Shown here piece by piece: positions 40,601-50,082 of a stretch of 64,000 nt of DNA. The translations under genes and the position numbers were made by a program. A model generated the notes under the pieces. It made no database searches, was not told the DNA's origin, and saw only the letters and a list, made by a program, of their open reading frames with translations. Within the stretch, counting starts at the first letter, position 1. Each line of letters opens with the position of its first letter. This DNA comes from Aphis gossypii (taxonomy: Eukaryota > Arthropoda > Insecta > Hemiptera > Aphididae): assembly GCF_020184175.1 (NCBI RefSeq), contig NC_065530.1:78903260-78967259 (forward strand), written 5' to 3'.

Positions 40601-43046
40601 TTCTGCAAATTTGAATTTCATAAGAATATAAGACTAAATATTTTTGGTTAATGCGGGCAATCTCTACATACAATAACAGTAAGTTATAAAACTTGATTTA
40701 ATTTTATAAAATCATAACATATTATAATATTTAAATAATTGTATTTTAAATATAATATAAAACTGTCAATGACTTTTTATATAATCGTCAAATTAAATTT
40801 AAATCAATCTATTATCGTTGATTGTTAAAAATCCAGAAAAATAATACCTTTGTAAATACTTTCTATCTGTTAATTCTCATTAAATACTTTTTACGTTGTT
40901 TTTACGTCGACTGTGATTCAGACAATATTGTTTTTCTTCCCTCCAACAATTAATTACTATGCAAATATCGTTGACTCGTGTTGTCTGATCTCCATACAAA
41001 ATACATTTATTTGAACAGGAACTGGCATCGAGCCTAGCGTGTACAGTGTAACTGAGCAGTGAAAGAAATTAAAAAAAAAAAAAATTAGCAATAAAACGCA
41101 AAAAGAAATATCTACGACCACGCAACTCCATCAGCCTCAGTTACATCTGTTTTAATTAACTGCGGATTCCGTATAATTGTAAAATATATAGATGCAGGTT
41201 TTAAACGATACACATTCCTAATTACTTTAATTGGATTTGAAATTTACATTTTCTTCAGTACATTACGACTTACGAGATGGCTACTTATGCGTGATTAGAG
41301 CAATGATAATATGCACCATATTAATAGCACGGAGCTTACAAGTAACAAACCATCTGTGGTTCGTTGTATAATTATTTATGTACATAACTAGCCTATAATT
41401 TACAATAAACATTAAACATAATTTGTTTTATGTCATTATCTAACATATTTTTAAAATACAATATAAAAATTACATATACTTTCTTTAATAGATACCTGCA
41501 CGGCAGAAACTAACAAATTTAAACTTTTATGTGCTAAAAATAACTATTTACTTAAAACATATTTTTTTTAAGAAATTTATAATTTGTAATTTATTTGTAT
41601 TTATGATTAATTAAAAAATTGGTTCTAAAAATTTATTTTATAGTGAGTATTGTATTTAATTTCTGTTCTATAAATCTAATCTTTATTTGTTTTACAACAT
41701 ATTTAAAAATGATAGATACTTAAATTGAAAAAAAAATCATTTTAATTTGCTGAATTTCATTTAACAATTTTATTCCAAAAATACATAAAAAATATTATTA
41801 AAATTTAAAGTCAAATAAAATACATGTCGTATTGAAAAAAATAAATTTTCTAAGGAATTTATAATTTTAATGATTTATTTAAGTATTTTAAAAATAAAAA
41901 TAAAATTTGAAATTTTTGTTTCAATTATAAATCAAATGAATCTACGAGTTATATAGAATTTGTTTATTAAACGTGATTAAATCCCATTTTAACAATGTAC
42001 ATACATTTTAAAACTGTTAGTTCAAATTTTAGTTACATAACACAATATATTTACAATTAAATATTATTATCAATTAAGAAATATTTCTGGTACGAATTGT
42101 GCGAGTATTTCAAAAATTTAATGAAATTTATAAGGCTATAAAATAAAATAGTTGATCTTAATTTAATGGGTTAATTCTGAACAGTGCTTCATTGCTAATT
42201 TTATTAAATTGGTAGTTATCTACAAACATGTGCTGATTCACTCGAGACCTAATAAATATATTTTAAAAGCTTTTTTTTATAAGTATGATAAATTTGAACA
42301 GTAAAAATGAATATTAAGTATGTTGTCTACACAAAATACGCAATTACCCACCCATGTTTAATGTTCGTTTATGTTTTTAATCCTCGTTTTAAGTACATGT
42401 TTATACTTTATATGGATACGTCGCTTTAAATTTTATATATTTTTTCATTACAACCGGTAATTTTATCCTTTATGCATAAATATTTTAATTAGATTTGACA
42501 TATTATTAGAAAATACAGCAGAATGAATAAAAATAAAACATAAACCTTTTTACCGTATCCAATGTACAAGTTATTACTGCAAACAGTAAATTTACTCTAA
42601 TTTATATTTTGTTTTATTTTAAGTATAGCACTTATTATATGCAATATTTTATAGCACTTGCAAATAATCTCGTAAAGTATGAAAATTATATGGCCCTATA
42701 AGATTAACAAATTGATATGGATATAAAAATGTATTTATTTGATTTAAATTACATACAATAAATACTGGATCCCACTATGAAAACTCCTAGAAGAGAACAA
42801 ATAATAACCTAACCTGTTAAGGTAAAATTTTAATCCATATGTAGTGAATTTATTACACATTTAAATTTAAATTAAAAAAAAAAAAAAAACATTTTTATTG
42901 CTAATGAAGTACTAGTATTTTATTTTATATTTCGAAGTAAAACATACTTACAGTAATCTTTCTTTTAACGATTGTATCCATTGTTCCTGTATGAGTACTT
43001 TTTCGTTGTCTTTATCGAATAATTGAAATAATATTGATAGCACTTC
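13436..43046 (-). CDS. Nox5: NADPH oxidase 5 (18 exons found, 5' end missing)
   Basis: A calcium-regulated membrane enzyme that moves electrons from NADPH through FAD and two haems to oxygen, giving superoxide or hydrogen peroxide. The 18 exons listed separately join in a single frame to 1053 residues. In order: EF-hand-like units near residues 11-22, 79-90, 155-166, 189-200 and about 230-242; membrane helices from about residue 300 to 545; haem histidines in helix 3 (HKITGF...HTFMH, 14 apart) and helix 5 (WTHLLY...LHCP, 13 apart); the FAD motif HPFTISSAPEQED; a Ser/Lys-rich linker of over 200 residues; NADPH motifs GPYGAPSS, GIGVTPF and FYCGPPQL; and the usual C-terminal phenylalanine. Calcium-binding EF hands ahead of the oxidase core define Nox5 rather than Nox2 or Duox. 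The first exon found begins after an acceptor in phase 0 and holds no ATG, so the N-terminus is unresolved. A 15.4-kb intron contains an ionotropic receptor gene on the other strand. Confidence 0.96.
13729..13932 (-). CDS. Nox5: Nox5 exon 17: NADPH domain
   Basis: 68 codons, phase 0 at both ends, donor GTAAGA. Encodes VDFFWINRDQRSFEWF and a long helix (NLLSQLEIEQAELGG), both characteristic of Nox reductase domains. Confidence 0.95.
14028..14237 (-). CDS. Nox5: Nox5 exon 16: NADPH-binding core
   Basis: 70 codons, phase 0 at both ends. Contains IYLVGPYGAPSS and MIATGIGVTPFASIL, the NADPH ribose and pyrophosphate-binding segments, then a CPKC pair within a loop typical of Nox5. Confidence 0.96.
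14300..14416 (-). CDS. Nox5: Nox5 exon 15: end of the linker
   Basis: 39 codons, phase 0 at both ends. Polar Ser/Asn/Lys-rich sequence ending VGKPLE, which runs directly into the NADPH core in the next exon. Confidence 0.92.
14485..14710 (-). CDS. Nox5: Nox5 exon 14: linker segment
   Basis: Starts with one base completing a split codon and ends in phase 0. Encodes LRTYMRSESEKSF, then MRHKPTIIAFKTPSLENCE, a compact stretch probably back inside the folded reductase domain. Confidence 0.92.
14796..14931 (-). CDS. Nox5: Nox5 exon 13: basic linker segment
   Basis: 136 bp with split codons at both ends that fit its neighbours. Encodes a Lys/Arg-rich stretch with SKSLSMPDMENRIKKRERLL. The upper boundary uses the acceptor ATTATTAG; a longer alternative is less likely because it breaks the frame. 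Confidence 0.88.
15033..15205 (-). CDS. Nox5: Nox5 exon 12: Ser/Gly-rich linker
   Basis: Encodes LQRTFSGRTVEDS followed by Ser/Gly/Asn-rich sequence. Joins in phase to exon 11 (completing a Thr codon) and to exon 13 (completing a Glu codon). It has no known domain and is part of the long insert between the FAD and NADPH sites. Confidence 0.9.
15284..15458 (-). CDS. Nox5: Nox5 exon 11: FAD domain end and start of the linker
   Basis: Encodes YMWLHIRGVGEWTNRLY, the conserved strand after the FAD-binding motif, then an acidic helix FEEEQQKLHLL and Ser/Thr-rich sequence. Confidence 0.95.
15534..15855 (-). CDS. Nox5: Nox5 exon 10: helices 5-6 and FAD site
   Basis: Begins IFYWTHLLYVPFY with the third haem histidine; the fourth lies 13 residues on in ILHCPNFW. 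After helix 6 come HFDFHPGDYVFVNIP and HPFTISSAPEQE, the FAD-binding site. The intron above is only 75 bp and is itself an open frame, which could mislead automatic gene callers. Confidence 0.97.
15931..16124 (-). CDS. Nox5: Nox5 exon 9: loop and helix 4
   Basis: Encodes TVIIYDPNLNYEGFTVSEW, a stretch with TDPGLFGLISGYANPTG, and the hydrophobic helix VLLIIILFVMFI, ending SQPFVRRGGCFE ahead of helix 5. Confidence 0.96.
16201..16389 (-). CDS. Nox5: Nox5 exon 8: helices 2-3 with the first two haem histidines
   Basis: Completes the motif ARACGQCLNFNCTF across the junction, then VLVLMLRHCITFLR and FHKITGFFIFGYSILHTFMH. The two histidines are 14 residues apart, as in the family. Confidence 0.97.
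17255..17320 (+). repeat. Degenerate relative of the fold-back element at 55.3 kb
   Basis: GCATGTGTTGTCTCCGACTT and the following 40 bases resemble the arm of the element at 55269-55709 (GCATGCGTGGTCTCCATCTT). It is a short, diverged fragment inside a Nox5 intron, without visible ends. Confidence 0.4.
17816..18042 (-). CDS. Nox5: Nox5 exon 7: first membrane helix
   Basis: Encodes IDRWLVPPKPKQPP, a Pro/Lys-rich approach to the membrane, then NYVYLMFLAVYVLVNVLLFG as helix 1, ending ILARACG at a split Gly codon. Confidence 0.96.
18043..19448 (-). other. Nox5 intron 6
   Basis: AT-rich, with no exon or nested gene recognised. A 68-codon frame at 18477-18683 on the + strand has no coding character. 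Confidence 0.5.
19449..19659 (-). CDS. Nox5: Nox5 exon 6: EF hands 4 (part) and 5
   Basis: Starts GDGLIQHRELQHVMRACM, finishing the loop begun in exon 5, then LFEDADSESRGAITYEAL. The last loop has one extra residue compared with the canonical 12-residue EF hand and may bind calcium poorly. Ends in a split Ser codon. Confidence 0.95.
20236..20386 (-). CDS. Nox5: Nox5 exon 5: EF hand 3 and start of EF hand 4
   Basis: Encodes PFFTERVFQIF, the canonical loop DKDNSGSISLHE with all calcium-coordinating positions, and FKVYDLD, the first half of another canonical loop that continues in exon 6. Confidence 0.96.
20387..21269 (-). other. Nox5 intron 4
   Basis: 883 bp, AT-rich, with TAGGTA-type motifs. 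Nothing coding seen on either strand. Confidence 0.5.
21270..21390 (-). CDS. Nox5: Nox5 exon 4: helix between EF hands 2 and 3
   Basis: Encodes GFDSENLMWLEQLFRQTVG and FNKILITKN. One base completes the split Arg codon from exon 3, and the exon ends in phase 0. Confidence 0.93.
21560..21660 (-). CDS. Nox5: Nox5 exon 3: EF hand 2
   Basis: Encodes IVEKVFRLIDKDSDGIITPS. The loop has Asp at positions 1, 3 and 5 and the central Gly, but Gln instead of the usual Glu at position 12, so calcium binding may be weak. Acceptor TTAATTAG, phase 0 start. Confidence 0.93.
21661..25064. other. Nox5 giant intron, part downstream of the nested gene's start
   Basis: Mostly AT-rich, with a TAA repeat at about 21855-21878. 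A GC-richer patch at about 24580-24730 (ACCCGCGGCGGCTACC and nearby) lies just upstream of the proposed first exon of the nested receptor, where its promoter would be. No core promoter element could be fixed. Confidence 0.4.
25065..25088 (+). CDS. Ionotropic receptor exon 1 (proposed 24-nt start exon)
   Basis: ATG followed by seven codons (MSSCIVVL) and a GTAAGA donor in phase 0. Joined to the next exon it gives MSSCIVVLGLMSVAAVVG, a good signal peptide. The next exon alone starts at an internal ATG with a poorer leader. An overlapping reading frame ends at the same donor but is out of phase with the next exon. Confidence 0.5.
25065..31949 (+). CDS. Divergent ionotropic receptor, nested in a Nox5 intron
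   Basis: Chemosensory ligand-gated cation channel subunit of the insect IR family. Six exons join in one frame to 680 residues. In order: a signal peptide starting MSSCIVVLGLMSVAAVVG; a Gly/Asn/Ser-rich N-terminal region with several N-glycosylation sites; a first ligand-binding lobe with PLRFIVNNRIPTVIAM and DGAFATVLAAKMNATPVYI; the pre-M1 stretch VCLLTPKAGVIPPMM; M1 about 389-413; a pore region; M2 with LVILNAFQGSLVTFLSTP, the hallmark of these receptors; the second lobe with SWIDQAGLVLKW; M3 about 636-663; and a short cytoplasmic tail. Length and helix order fit the IR family. I cannot assign an orthologue group, and it looks like a divergent or lineage-expanded IR. It lies antisense within the 15.4-kb intron between Nox5 exons 2 and 3. 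The 24-nt first exon is the least certain part. Confidence 0.9.
25089..25935 (+). other. Ionotropic receptor intron 1 (proposed)
   Basis: AT-rich throughout, ending GGCGCAG before exon 2. Nothing coding seen. If exon 1 is wrong, this is 5' flanking sequence instead. Confidence 0.4.
25936..26552 (+). CDS. Ionotropic receptor exon 2: N-terminal extracellular region
   Basis: Starts GGT TTG ATG after CAG and runs 617 bp to a GTAGGT donor in phase 2. Markedly GC-rich compared with its surroundings. Encodes Asn-X-Ser/Thr sites, a DGPNGSDGDGSNGS low-complexity patch, and a Trp/Tyr-rich end (NYTFWDVDVYYLIVAV). If exon 1 is not used, translation could start at the ATG at 25942. Confidence 0.85.
26553..28973 (+). 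other. Ionotropic receptor intron 2
   Basis: 2.4 kb. The first part is AT-rich; about 27600-28030 is GC-richer with GCGC repeats and TAGGTAGG runs. No exon found on either strand. A cis-regulatory role for the GC-richer patch is possible but unsupported. Confidence 0.45.
28974..29412 (+). CDS. Ionotropic receptor exon 3: first ligand-binding lobe
   Basis: Completes a Lys codon, then reads IIVVTQTVIKILDPF and continues through RFIVNNRIPTVIAMRDGTF to TRH, with a GTAAAT donor in phase 0. The motif is typical of the start of an IR ligand-binding domain. I see no clear glutamate-binding triad, as in most divergent IRs. Confidence 0.9.
29413..30705 (+). other. Ionotropic receptor intron 3
   Basis: 1.3 kb, AT-rich, no coding signal. 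Confidence 0.45.
30706..31023 (+). CDS. Ionotropic receptor exon 4: M1, pore and M2
   Basis: 106 codons, phase 0 at both ends. Contains the pre-M1 motif VCLLTPKAG, M1 (VWMMTAITCVLVTVIYFATA), a pore segment and the start of M2 (FCLFFTLVILNAFQ). Confidence 0.93.
31219..31565 (+). CDS. Ionotropic receptor exon 5: end of M2 and second lobe
   Basis: Starts GSLVTFLSTP, the conserved end of M2, and continues into the second ligand-binding lobe with SDLPIRTSSISFKEIL. Ends in a split Arg codon at GTAATG. Confidence 0.93.
31652..31949 (+). CDS. Ionotropic receptor exon 6 (last): second lobe and M3
   Basis: Encodes INTLLSWIDQAGLVLKW, the characteristic segment before M3, then the helix IAFIVLSFGIILSITVFIIE and a His/Pro-rich tail ending FLH and TAA. 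An ATTAAA about 110 bp downstream could be its polyadenylation signal. Confidence 0.93.
31950..37070. other. Remainder of the Nox5 giant intron
   Basis: Mostly AT-rich. A GC-richer patch at about 33765-33835 (GAGCCGGGCGCGAGCAGC and nearby) and another near 35310-35540 contain no supported exon. The 133-codon minus-strand frame at 35301-35702 shows no domain or credible composition and is not called. Confidence 0.4.
37071..37182 (-). CDS. Nox5: Nox5 exon 2
   Basis: One base completes a Leu codon, then EEKQGDLAEQLESVAYVLCG and a helix ending FQAKG in phase 0. It links EF-hand-like units 1 and 2. Confidence 0.9.
37183..42951 (-). other. Nox5 intron 1 of those visible
   Basis: 5.8 kb, mostly AT-rich. 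GC-richer patches at about 38020-38220, 39000-39140 and 40180-40360 hold short frames on both strands that I could not tie to any gene. They may be regulatory DNA or old repeats. Confidence 0.4.
42952..43046 (-). CDS. Nox5: Nox5 exon 1 of those visible: degenerate EF hand 1
   Basis: Phase 0 after TTTTACAG. Encodes EVLSILFQLFDKDNEKVLI and WIQSLKERLL. The loop keeps Asp at positions 1 and 3, but the central Gly and the last Glu are replaced, so it is likely a non-binding EF hand. It has no ATG, so at least one more exon lies upstream. Confidence 0.88.
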
Positions 43047-44900
43047 CTGTAAAATAAAATTAATTATATTAAAAAACCTGAAGACATTCATATTAGGTAA
43101 GTCTGAATTATTGATCATAATTATATAAAACCTATTTTGTGCATCAGCTTATGTTTTTACGTATCGCAACATATTTTAGCTCATACAAATAACAAAGTGA
43201 GTACATTGAAATAAAAGAAAAATAATCTTTTAATATATATGTAATGCACATATAAACGAATTAGTTATTAAAAGATTTAAAAAAATAATAATCAAACAGA
43301 AGCCCAAGTTCGGTAGCCTTCGGGTCATGGGATGGTTAATTGTAGTAAATATTTTCGTATACACCATATCATGCTATTGTGTTATGTTTGGTCTAATGCT
43401 TGTCGGCCACCAGTGTTGGTAGTCATACACAACCAATGTACGAGAAATAATTGAATTTATTTCTAGAAGCCGGTTGATTAATGTACATGCAGTACGATAC
43501 AAGTGACTGCATTTGGTGCACGATTATGATATTCTTCCGCTCTTGCAGTCATCAGAGATAAGGATCAGAAATTACAAATAAAACGCGCTTCATAAAATTT
43601 CATTAAAATGTAGGTTAAGTTAGGTTAGGTGCCTACGCAGGTGGACGTTTATTTCTAAACCATAAAATAAATTAAATCGCGGTCGGGATCTATTTCCCAC
43701 TACAAGTGTGCGACAAATCTCTGATGCCATCGTAACTTATATATTTTTTCGACATTTTACTACATATTTAATTAAATTTAATGAAAAAACTCGAAGTCCC
43801 TGACTTTTATTTACATAATACACATACCATTCAAATCACAAATAAATATTTTTTTCGTAATCTGGATTCAATAAATTCGGTCGCAAGTGCTTAAAATATG
43901 CAGTGAATATATTTTAATATGTAGATCAAAAATGAAATATGATAATTTATGATAAACTCGTGATATTTATTGCAATTTTTTCGTTTGAATAATTTATTTT
44001 ACTGATCTAATATACATTTAATTTTCGACCCAAATATTATGTACAGCGTAAAAAAAAAAATATTATGTGTTTTTTTAGTGTAGATGACGTATTAACGTCG
44101 TTTGGCATTTACCCAATAAACCGTAACACAACAATATTTTTACAGTAAAGTCACTATATAGTATCATATATGAGCTAAGTGGGTGGTCTAGTATTCATAT
44201 TTTAGGTGACCTATAAATTATAATAGTGTTTGGTAAAAAATTAAATTAGGATCGCGATAAATTACTCTATATTATTTATTATATAAAGGTACTGTCAATT
44301 ATTACAACTAAAATGTGTAACATTTTATGTATTTGCGTATTATACGTGGTGGATCGAGAACATTGACGTAATGAAATAATAATATGTATGGATACTTTTT
44401 ACAAGTATATTATGTATTTTACAATGGACTCTGCAGCGCATATTCAGGACGAAATAGGTTAGTTCGTAGTTCGTTCGGACTAGTTTACGTTTTCAATATT
44501 ACACGATTAGGCAAATAACTACTACCTATATAGGTGTACGAAGGATATTTATACACAGGTGGGTTGGTATATAGGTACCTCATACATATACACATATAAT
44601 CAAACGTATACATAATATATACGATATTATGCTGCATACATGAATCATAAAGCGACGGTTTCGTTTTAATTACAAAACAGATATGATATATTATGACTGG
44701 CCTAACGGTATATTCGCGGTATATATGACGAATACTGCAATTTTTGCATTTGCGTTTTAACGCAAAACGCGTATATTATAATATTATACATTAAAAAAAA
44801 ATATATATATATATAAAATTAGACGCATAATATAATATAATATTATCTATAGATTTATACATAATAATGTATAGAAGGATATATACATATATTATTATAG
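43047..44900. other. Sequence upstream of the first Nox5 exon found
   Basis: AT-rich with a GC-richer patch at about 43290-43740, which includes a short TTAGG-like run (GTTAAGTTAGGTTAGGTG near 43615). A 9-10 base inverted pair (CATCAGAGA near 43551 and TCTCTGATG near 43717) is too short to call an element. No upstream Nox5 exon was recognised. Confidence 0.35.
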
Positions 44901-45086
44901 GTGCTTCCTTTATGGCGTAGGTATTGCGGAGTGCGCGTGACCGGAGAATACGGAAAATTATAATATATATTTATGTATAATGTTTGACACGAGAAAAATA
45001 TACATACACACGACCATCACCGCCGCCGTCGTTGCTAAGTGCAAAACACGAAACTACCTGTATGTTGGGCCGCGAGAAATTTTAAT

Positions 45087-45099
45087 GGGGGGGGGGGGG
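45087..45099. repeat. Run of 13 G
   Basis: Uninterrupted G homopolymer between GAAATTTTAAT and CATTAAAT. It is unusual in this AT-rich background and prone to length variation or assembly error. Confidence 0.9.
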
Positions 45100-45133
45100 C
45101 ATTAAATTATTCACACACATCGCGGACACATTT

Positions 45134-45136
<3 letters not shown>

Positions 45137-45165
<29 letters not shown>
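45137..45165. repeat. (ATA)n microsatellite
   Basis: About nine to ten tandem AAT/ATA units. Confidence 0.9.
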
Positions 45166-45166
<1 letters not shown>

Positions 45167-46720
45167 TCATATAGACGGATGTGGATATCGCGATATTATA
45201 ACGTCTTCTCGCCAACTGTTGCGGCGTTAACGGAGTGAAAAAACAGATATTATTAATAGTAATATAATACTATGCGCGGTTTACACGCTGGAGTCGTCAC
45301 GTCCGTCAGTGTTATGATAATATTTTCATTTTTGTTTTGCATCGGATGATGTGCATGCGTATACACGAGATGAGTAGTATTTAATATTATAATATTAAAT
45401 TATATTAATAAATATAGGTGTGTTTGTCGGCGGCGGCGTAAACATGTGTTGACGTTACATCGCTGAATCGACGGATACGTCTCGGGAGGAGAGAAAAAAA
45501 ACACCATTAAAGTGCATACAACAACGATTATAATAATAATAATACGTACACCTCCTCCGAAAACGGGACGGCGAGCTAACCAGTCGTATAATTATTATTA
45601 TCATTCGTGCAAAGTATGGTAATATACGCACATGTATATACGATATTATGATGCCCATACCGATTCTCTCCGTACCTGTATTATGATAATATTATATATC
45701 CTCTCACAGCGACGACGACGGGCCCGTTCGCACGTATATACATGCACGTATAATACCTACAGGTGTATGATATGCAAAATCATAATATGATGATGCGTGT
45801 TGCGTGTTTTGTGTAAATTAAAATATCCGCCGCAATAATAATGACAATAATAATAATCGTAACATGCGCGTATAGTGTCTGCAGGGGTCTGTTCTTGTAC
45901 AATTCGTATATTTTCGCGTTTATAGCCGCCGAAGAATTTACACCTACTTAATACTTATTATATTATAATAATCGTATGTTTATAGCGTAATACACGCATA
46001 CATGCAAAAAGGGCGTCGACCTTTTGAGCGCGTGTATGGTTTTTTTGGGAGTATGGTCGGTTGAATTGCACTTGGGTTAAAACAAATCATATGGTCAAAC
46101 TGCACTCAAGTAAAAATCAAGTAACAGTCCAACTAATTATTCTCTAACGCCTATTTCTCTTCTTACCTACAGGTGTGGGAGAGACAATGATTTTTTTTTA
46201 AATTTTCTATTAATCTATTTGTACTTTTTGCACTTCCATCGCAAATTTCTATAATATGGACTTAAGAAAAAAATATGTAGTAACGAAAGTTGAAATTTTT
46301 AAGCTACGCATAATGAATAGATCGCCATGAATACATGCACTTATTTTAAACAAAATTAGTCTTTAAAAATTAAATAATTAAATAATTTGAACATTCAATG
46401 ATCGCCTTCATTTGAGGCCTGAGCAGTTGAACTTGACATAGCACGCTAAAATTGGTCTTTGAAATTATTGTGGTAGCAAAAAAACATGTCGATGAACCGG
46501 CGCTGTGACACTTCCGCTAGCCGAAATTATAACAAAACGCGCGCTCACTTCCTGCATAGATGCGACGCGTACGATATTCTCGCGGTTGATTATCAATATA
46601 TTATATTATCATCGCTATTTATAAATGTCTTTCCGCGGCGGTTACCTAGTCGGTTACAGTCGGTTTAACAGGACACTTAACGGACCCACGACAACGTTAC
46701 AATCTTAGTCGCTCGAACAC

Positions 46721-49700
46721 CGTTTGTAGTATTTACACTGCACGTGCCCATTGGTATAAGTAGCATAATATTATTATACATAGGTATATATAATAATATA
46801 TAATATATGCAGGGTTAGCACAATAATGACGTTACGCGCAATATTATCGGCGTCATCTTGGATGCGGCATAAGTTTATGCACACATTTTATTATATAGAG
46901 AGACTTATATTATTGTACATGTCGTATATATAATATGTATACCCAGGTCGCGGTCGTATGACCGCATCGGTGGTATTATGTTCTTCGCGCAATAGTCGAC
47001 TGCAGCTGCGGTCATGTGACATCACGCATATCGTACAATATAATAAAAAATAATAATAGGTACGTAATACCCGCAGTGGATCACGATAAACGCGCGTGTC
47101 GTTATCGGTTGTGGAAAAAAAATTGAAAAGAAATCGTTCAACTTGCCGATGTCAATTGCAAAATCAGAACAATGAAAACGTATTTTTATGACGTACAAAA
47201 ATGCACACTCGTTTTGCATTTTCATATTTTGATTGTCATATAGGTATATCGTCGTCGGAGAGGAGATGTCAAGCACCTCCATAGTGATGTACTTGATAAC
47301 GTGAGTTTATAATGTTATTATATTTTATATACATTGTTTGCATATAATATGTTTAAGTATATAATAGAAAAAATCGTTTTGCCGCTACTATTGTCTTGTA
47401 CTGCAGGTACAAGATGCCAAACATGTTCACACGTAAATTATTAGTTGATTGTTTCCAAAAACGTTGACATATCTAAATAAAAATGTAATATTACATTTAT
47501 ACTCGGACATTTTTACAGAAAATGTTGATAGATTAATATCAATAATTTCTTAAGTTTTCAAATAATCATATTCTTAGTGAAAAAAGTCAAATAACTCAAA
47601 AACCTTACTCGTTAGAATTTAATTTTAGATAATATCTAGGTACATAAGTAATTTAAAAAAAAAAATCATTTGATTTATAGAAAAAAAGTTGATTCGCATT
47701 TGAAATCAAGCCTATTTTTACTACAGTTTACTCTTTAAATGTTATGAAAAATCTAAGTTTTTGAAAACATTGCTCTCGTTATTATTATATTAAAGTTTCG
47801 GAAATATGAATTTTTAAAAATGGTAAATATATAAAAGAAAAAATTGAGGTAAGCATGTTTAGTGAATCAGCTCATATTATATCATAATACACGCTCGTAT
47901 TTAAATGCGTCCATATAATAATATGATATTATTATACAGGTACATTATAATGGGCATAAGCGCATAAAGTTTATCGGACCGCGAAACGTTCGTTTATACT
48001 ACCGTATACCGCGTATACATATGGTAAATATAGTATATACCTAATATATATATTTTATATTTATATAGGTACTTGCCTGCCTACATAATATATTATATGG
48101 GTACCCACCCACTTGCCTACCCACCTGCTTGCTATAGTACCGTCGTATTACACGCGTGCACAATATAGCCGCCGACATTACGTATTCCGATCACACAAGT
48201 CACCGCGGAGTTTACCGATTTATGTTTACGCGTCCTAATGGCACCATAGAAAATCGTGGCGTGCACAAATGTACCTACCTATGGATGACGACGGCTATGA
48301 CTGCGACTACAATGCACATATATGCAGTCGTATAACAATAATAGTATAATATTATTATATCGCGTGCGGTCTATATATAGATCGATAACTAAATCTCGCG
48401 TCCGATATTTGCATCCGACCCCGCCGGGACTATTATAATAATATTACGTATTCGATATTAGACTTAGATAGATATCTCTACACACACACACAATAATGAT
48501 ATTATAGTCTTGTTCTCGTAACATTATATGATATGGCCCGCGTAATCGTTAGTTTACTATATTGTACACCTATATTATATTTATATACATGTTGTTTCTT
48601 TACGTTTTAATTATGGGTATGTACGTCGGGATCATACGACCGGGGAGCGATCGTTTCGATCACATATAAGGCGAAAACCGTTTGAACGCAAAATTTATTG
48701 GCAATTATAAGTAAAGTTGTGCTCGCTGGTTTCCACATAATATTACTTTTAATGTGTTTATATAATATTATTCAATAAAATATACAGCAGATTATCGTAC
48801 AATAACAATATATCGCTCTAACCATAATATGTATTATATGTAGATTAGATGAATTAATAGTATTTTGTAGAATTTCGAAGTCGACCGATCACAAGATTTT
48901 GCACTTGTTTTAATATAGCGGGGACATTGTATCCATACCCACATTTTATGGACGCCGGGTGTTATTTACTACCTGTAGCTATAATATACCTATGAACTGA
49001 CTATACCATAAAGCACATCGTTAAAACCGGCTACGAAAGAAGACATTCTCGTCAAACCCATGAGAAAATAATGTTATTAAGTCACTTTTATTCACTACAT
49101 TTTTTTTTTTACTTCTTATACTCCATTCAAAACGTAATATTATACGCCAATGCCTAATCAAATATTGTTGATTTGAAAGTTAGATTGAAATGTTTTATGA
49201 ATCAAATATTTGGCAATCTTTTTTTCAAGTGAAATCGCATTTTTAAATTATACACATATCACACATATGGGTTATATAAAATATCGCATAATTTGCGAGA
49301 AAAATAAATGATAAAATAATTACTGTACTGTATAACATGATAAATTCAATAACGGCCAAAATATACCGTTCATTACCCAAATAGTTATTTTATTATTATT
49401 TTTTTTTTTTTTTGTGGTTAATGTTAGTAGTATGAATATTCATAAAAATAATATTAGTAAAGTCAAATCGGTAAAAACGATAGCCAACACTGCTTAAATG
49501 AACAAAACTATAATATTATGTACAATTAAAGTAAACGGATGGTGCAATTATTTTGGTAGCTACGTAGGTAATCATGCAAGGTTATCATTAATCGTATAAT
49601 GTGGTTCGATTCAATACCAAGACATACCAAGAGTGAGAACATATAAATAAATAAAAAATGACTATGTCAACATCGAATAGGTCATAAGTAGCAGTTTTAG

Positions 49701-49806
49701 TAGTAGTAACTATAGTGCAGTATAGTGTATAGCATATTAATATTATTACTAACAAAACAGCCCAACAACTACTGTACTGCCAATTTGCTATTTACCATAT
49801 ACAATT
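46721..49806. other. Intergenic or upstream-intron stretch
   Basis: AT-rich, with a GC-richer patch at about 48080-48320 (CCCACCCACTTGCCTACCCA and nearby) and a short CA run near 48482. An 86-codon minus-strand frame at 47022-47282 is not accepted. No gene recognised. Confidence 0.35.
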
Positions 49807-50082
49807 ATGGGCAAGTATCCAATTTGTAGTGATTATTGCGGTTTTTCACACCAGCTACACACCCCGAAATGTACAACATTATTCTCATACAACGTTGCCC
49901 ACGGTCATCGTGCGGCATATATTATGAATTATTATAAAAACGTTGTTTATAGCAGATTCAGAGGAACATACAACCAATGGTCGCTCGAGGTCAATGTTCA
50001 TACATCTTATTGGTCCCCTCCGGTGCATTTGGAAGGGAACAGTGATAATATACTTTCCTTTTTGTCGCATTTGATACCTTAA
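49807..50082 (+). CDS. Hypothetical 91-residue frame, doubtful
   Basis: ATG to TAA with four cysteines near the N-terminus, several Tyr and His, and no signal peptide, membrane helix or motif I recognise. It is somewhat less AT-biased than its flanks. It could be a small gene, an exon, a remnant of a repeat or chance. No supporting neighbour or splice structure was seen. Confidence 0.13.
   Translation: MGKYPICSDYCGFSHQLHTPKCTTLFSYNVAHGHRAAYIMNYYKNVVYSRFRGTYNQWSLEVNVHTSYWSPPVHLEGNSDNILSFLSHLIP

Larger units (their letters stand above)
44901..46720. other. GC-richer island, possible regulatory region
   Basis: Alternating GC-richer patches (around 45010-45080, 45270-45330, 45420-45590, 46480-46700) in otherwise AT-rich DNA. 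A TATAAAT on the + strand near 46618 is followed about 30-45 bp later by a GC-rich stretch, as in a core promoter, but no gene start follows. The region may hold promoter or enhancer DNA for Nox5 or an unseen gene. Evidence is compositional only. Confidence 0.25.

Noticed and set aside
43600..43640. Short TTAGG-like run resembling insect telomere repeat
   Set aside because: Only about four imperfect units, and similar short strings occur at 905 and 28005. Not a telomeric array.
43545..43725. Possible small element with inverted CATCAGAGA ends
   Set aside because: Ends match over only 9-10 bases and there is no flanking duplication.
47022..47282. Possible Nox5 first exon starting ATG GAG with a GTGCTT donor near 47281
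   Set aside because: It would join in phase to the first Nox5 exon found, but two codons and a weak donor are too little evidence.
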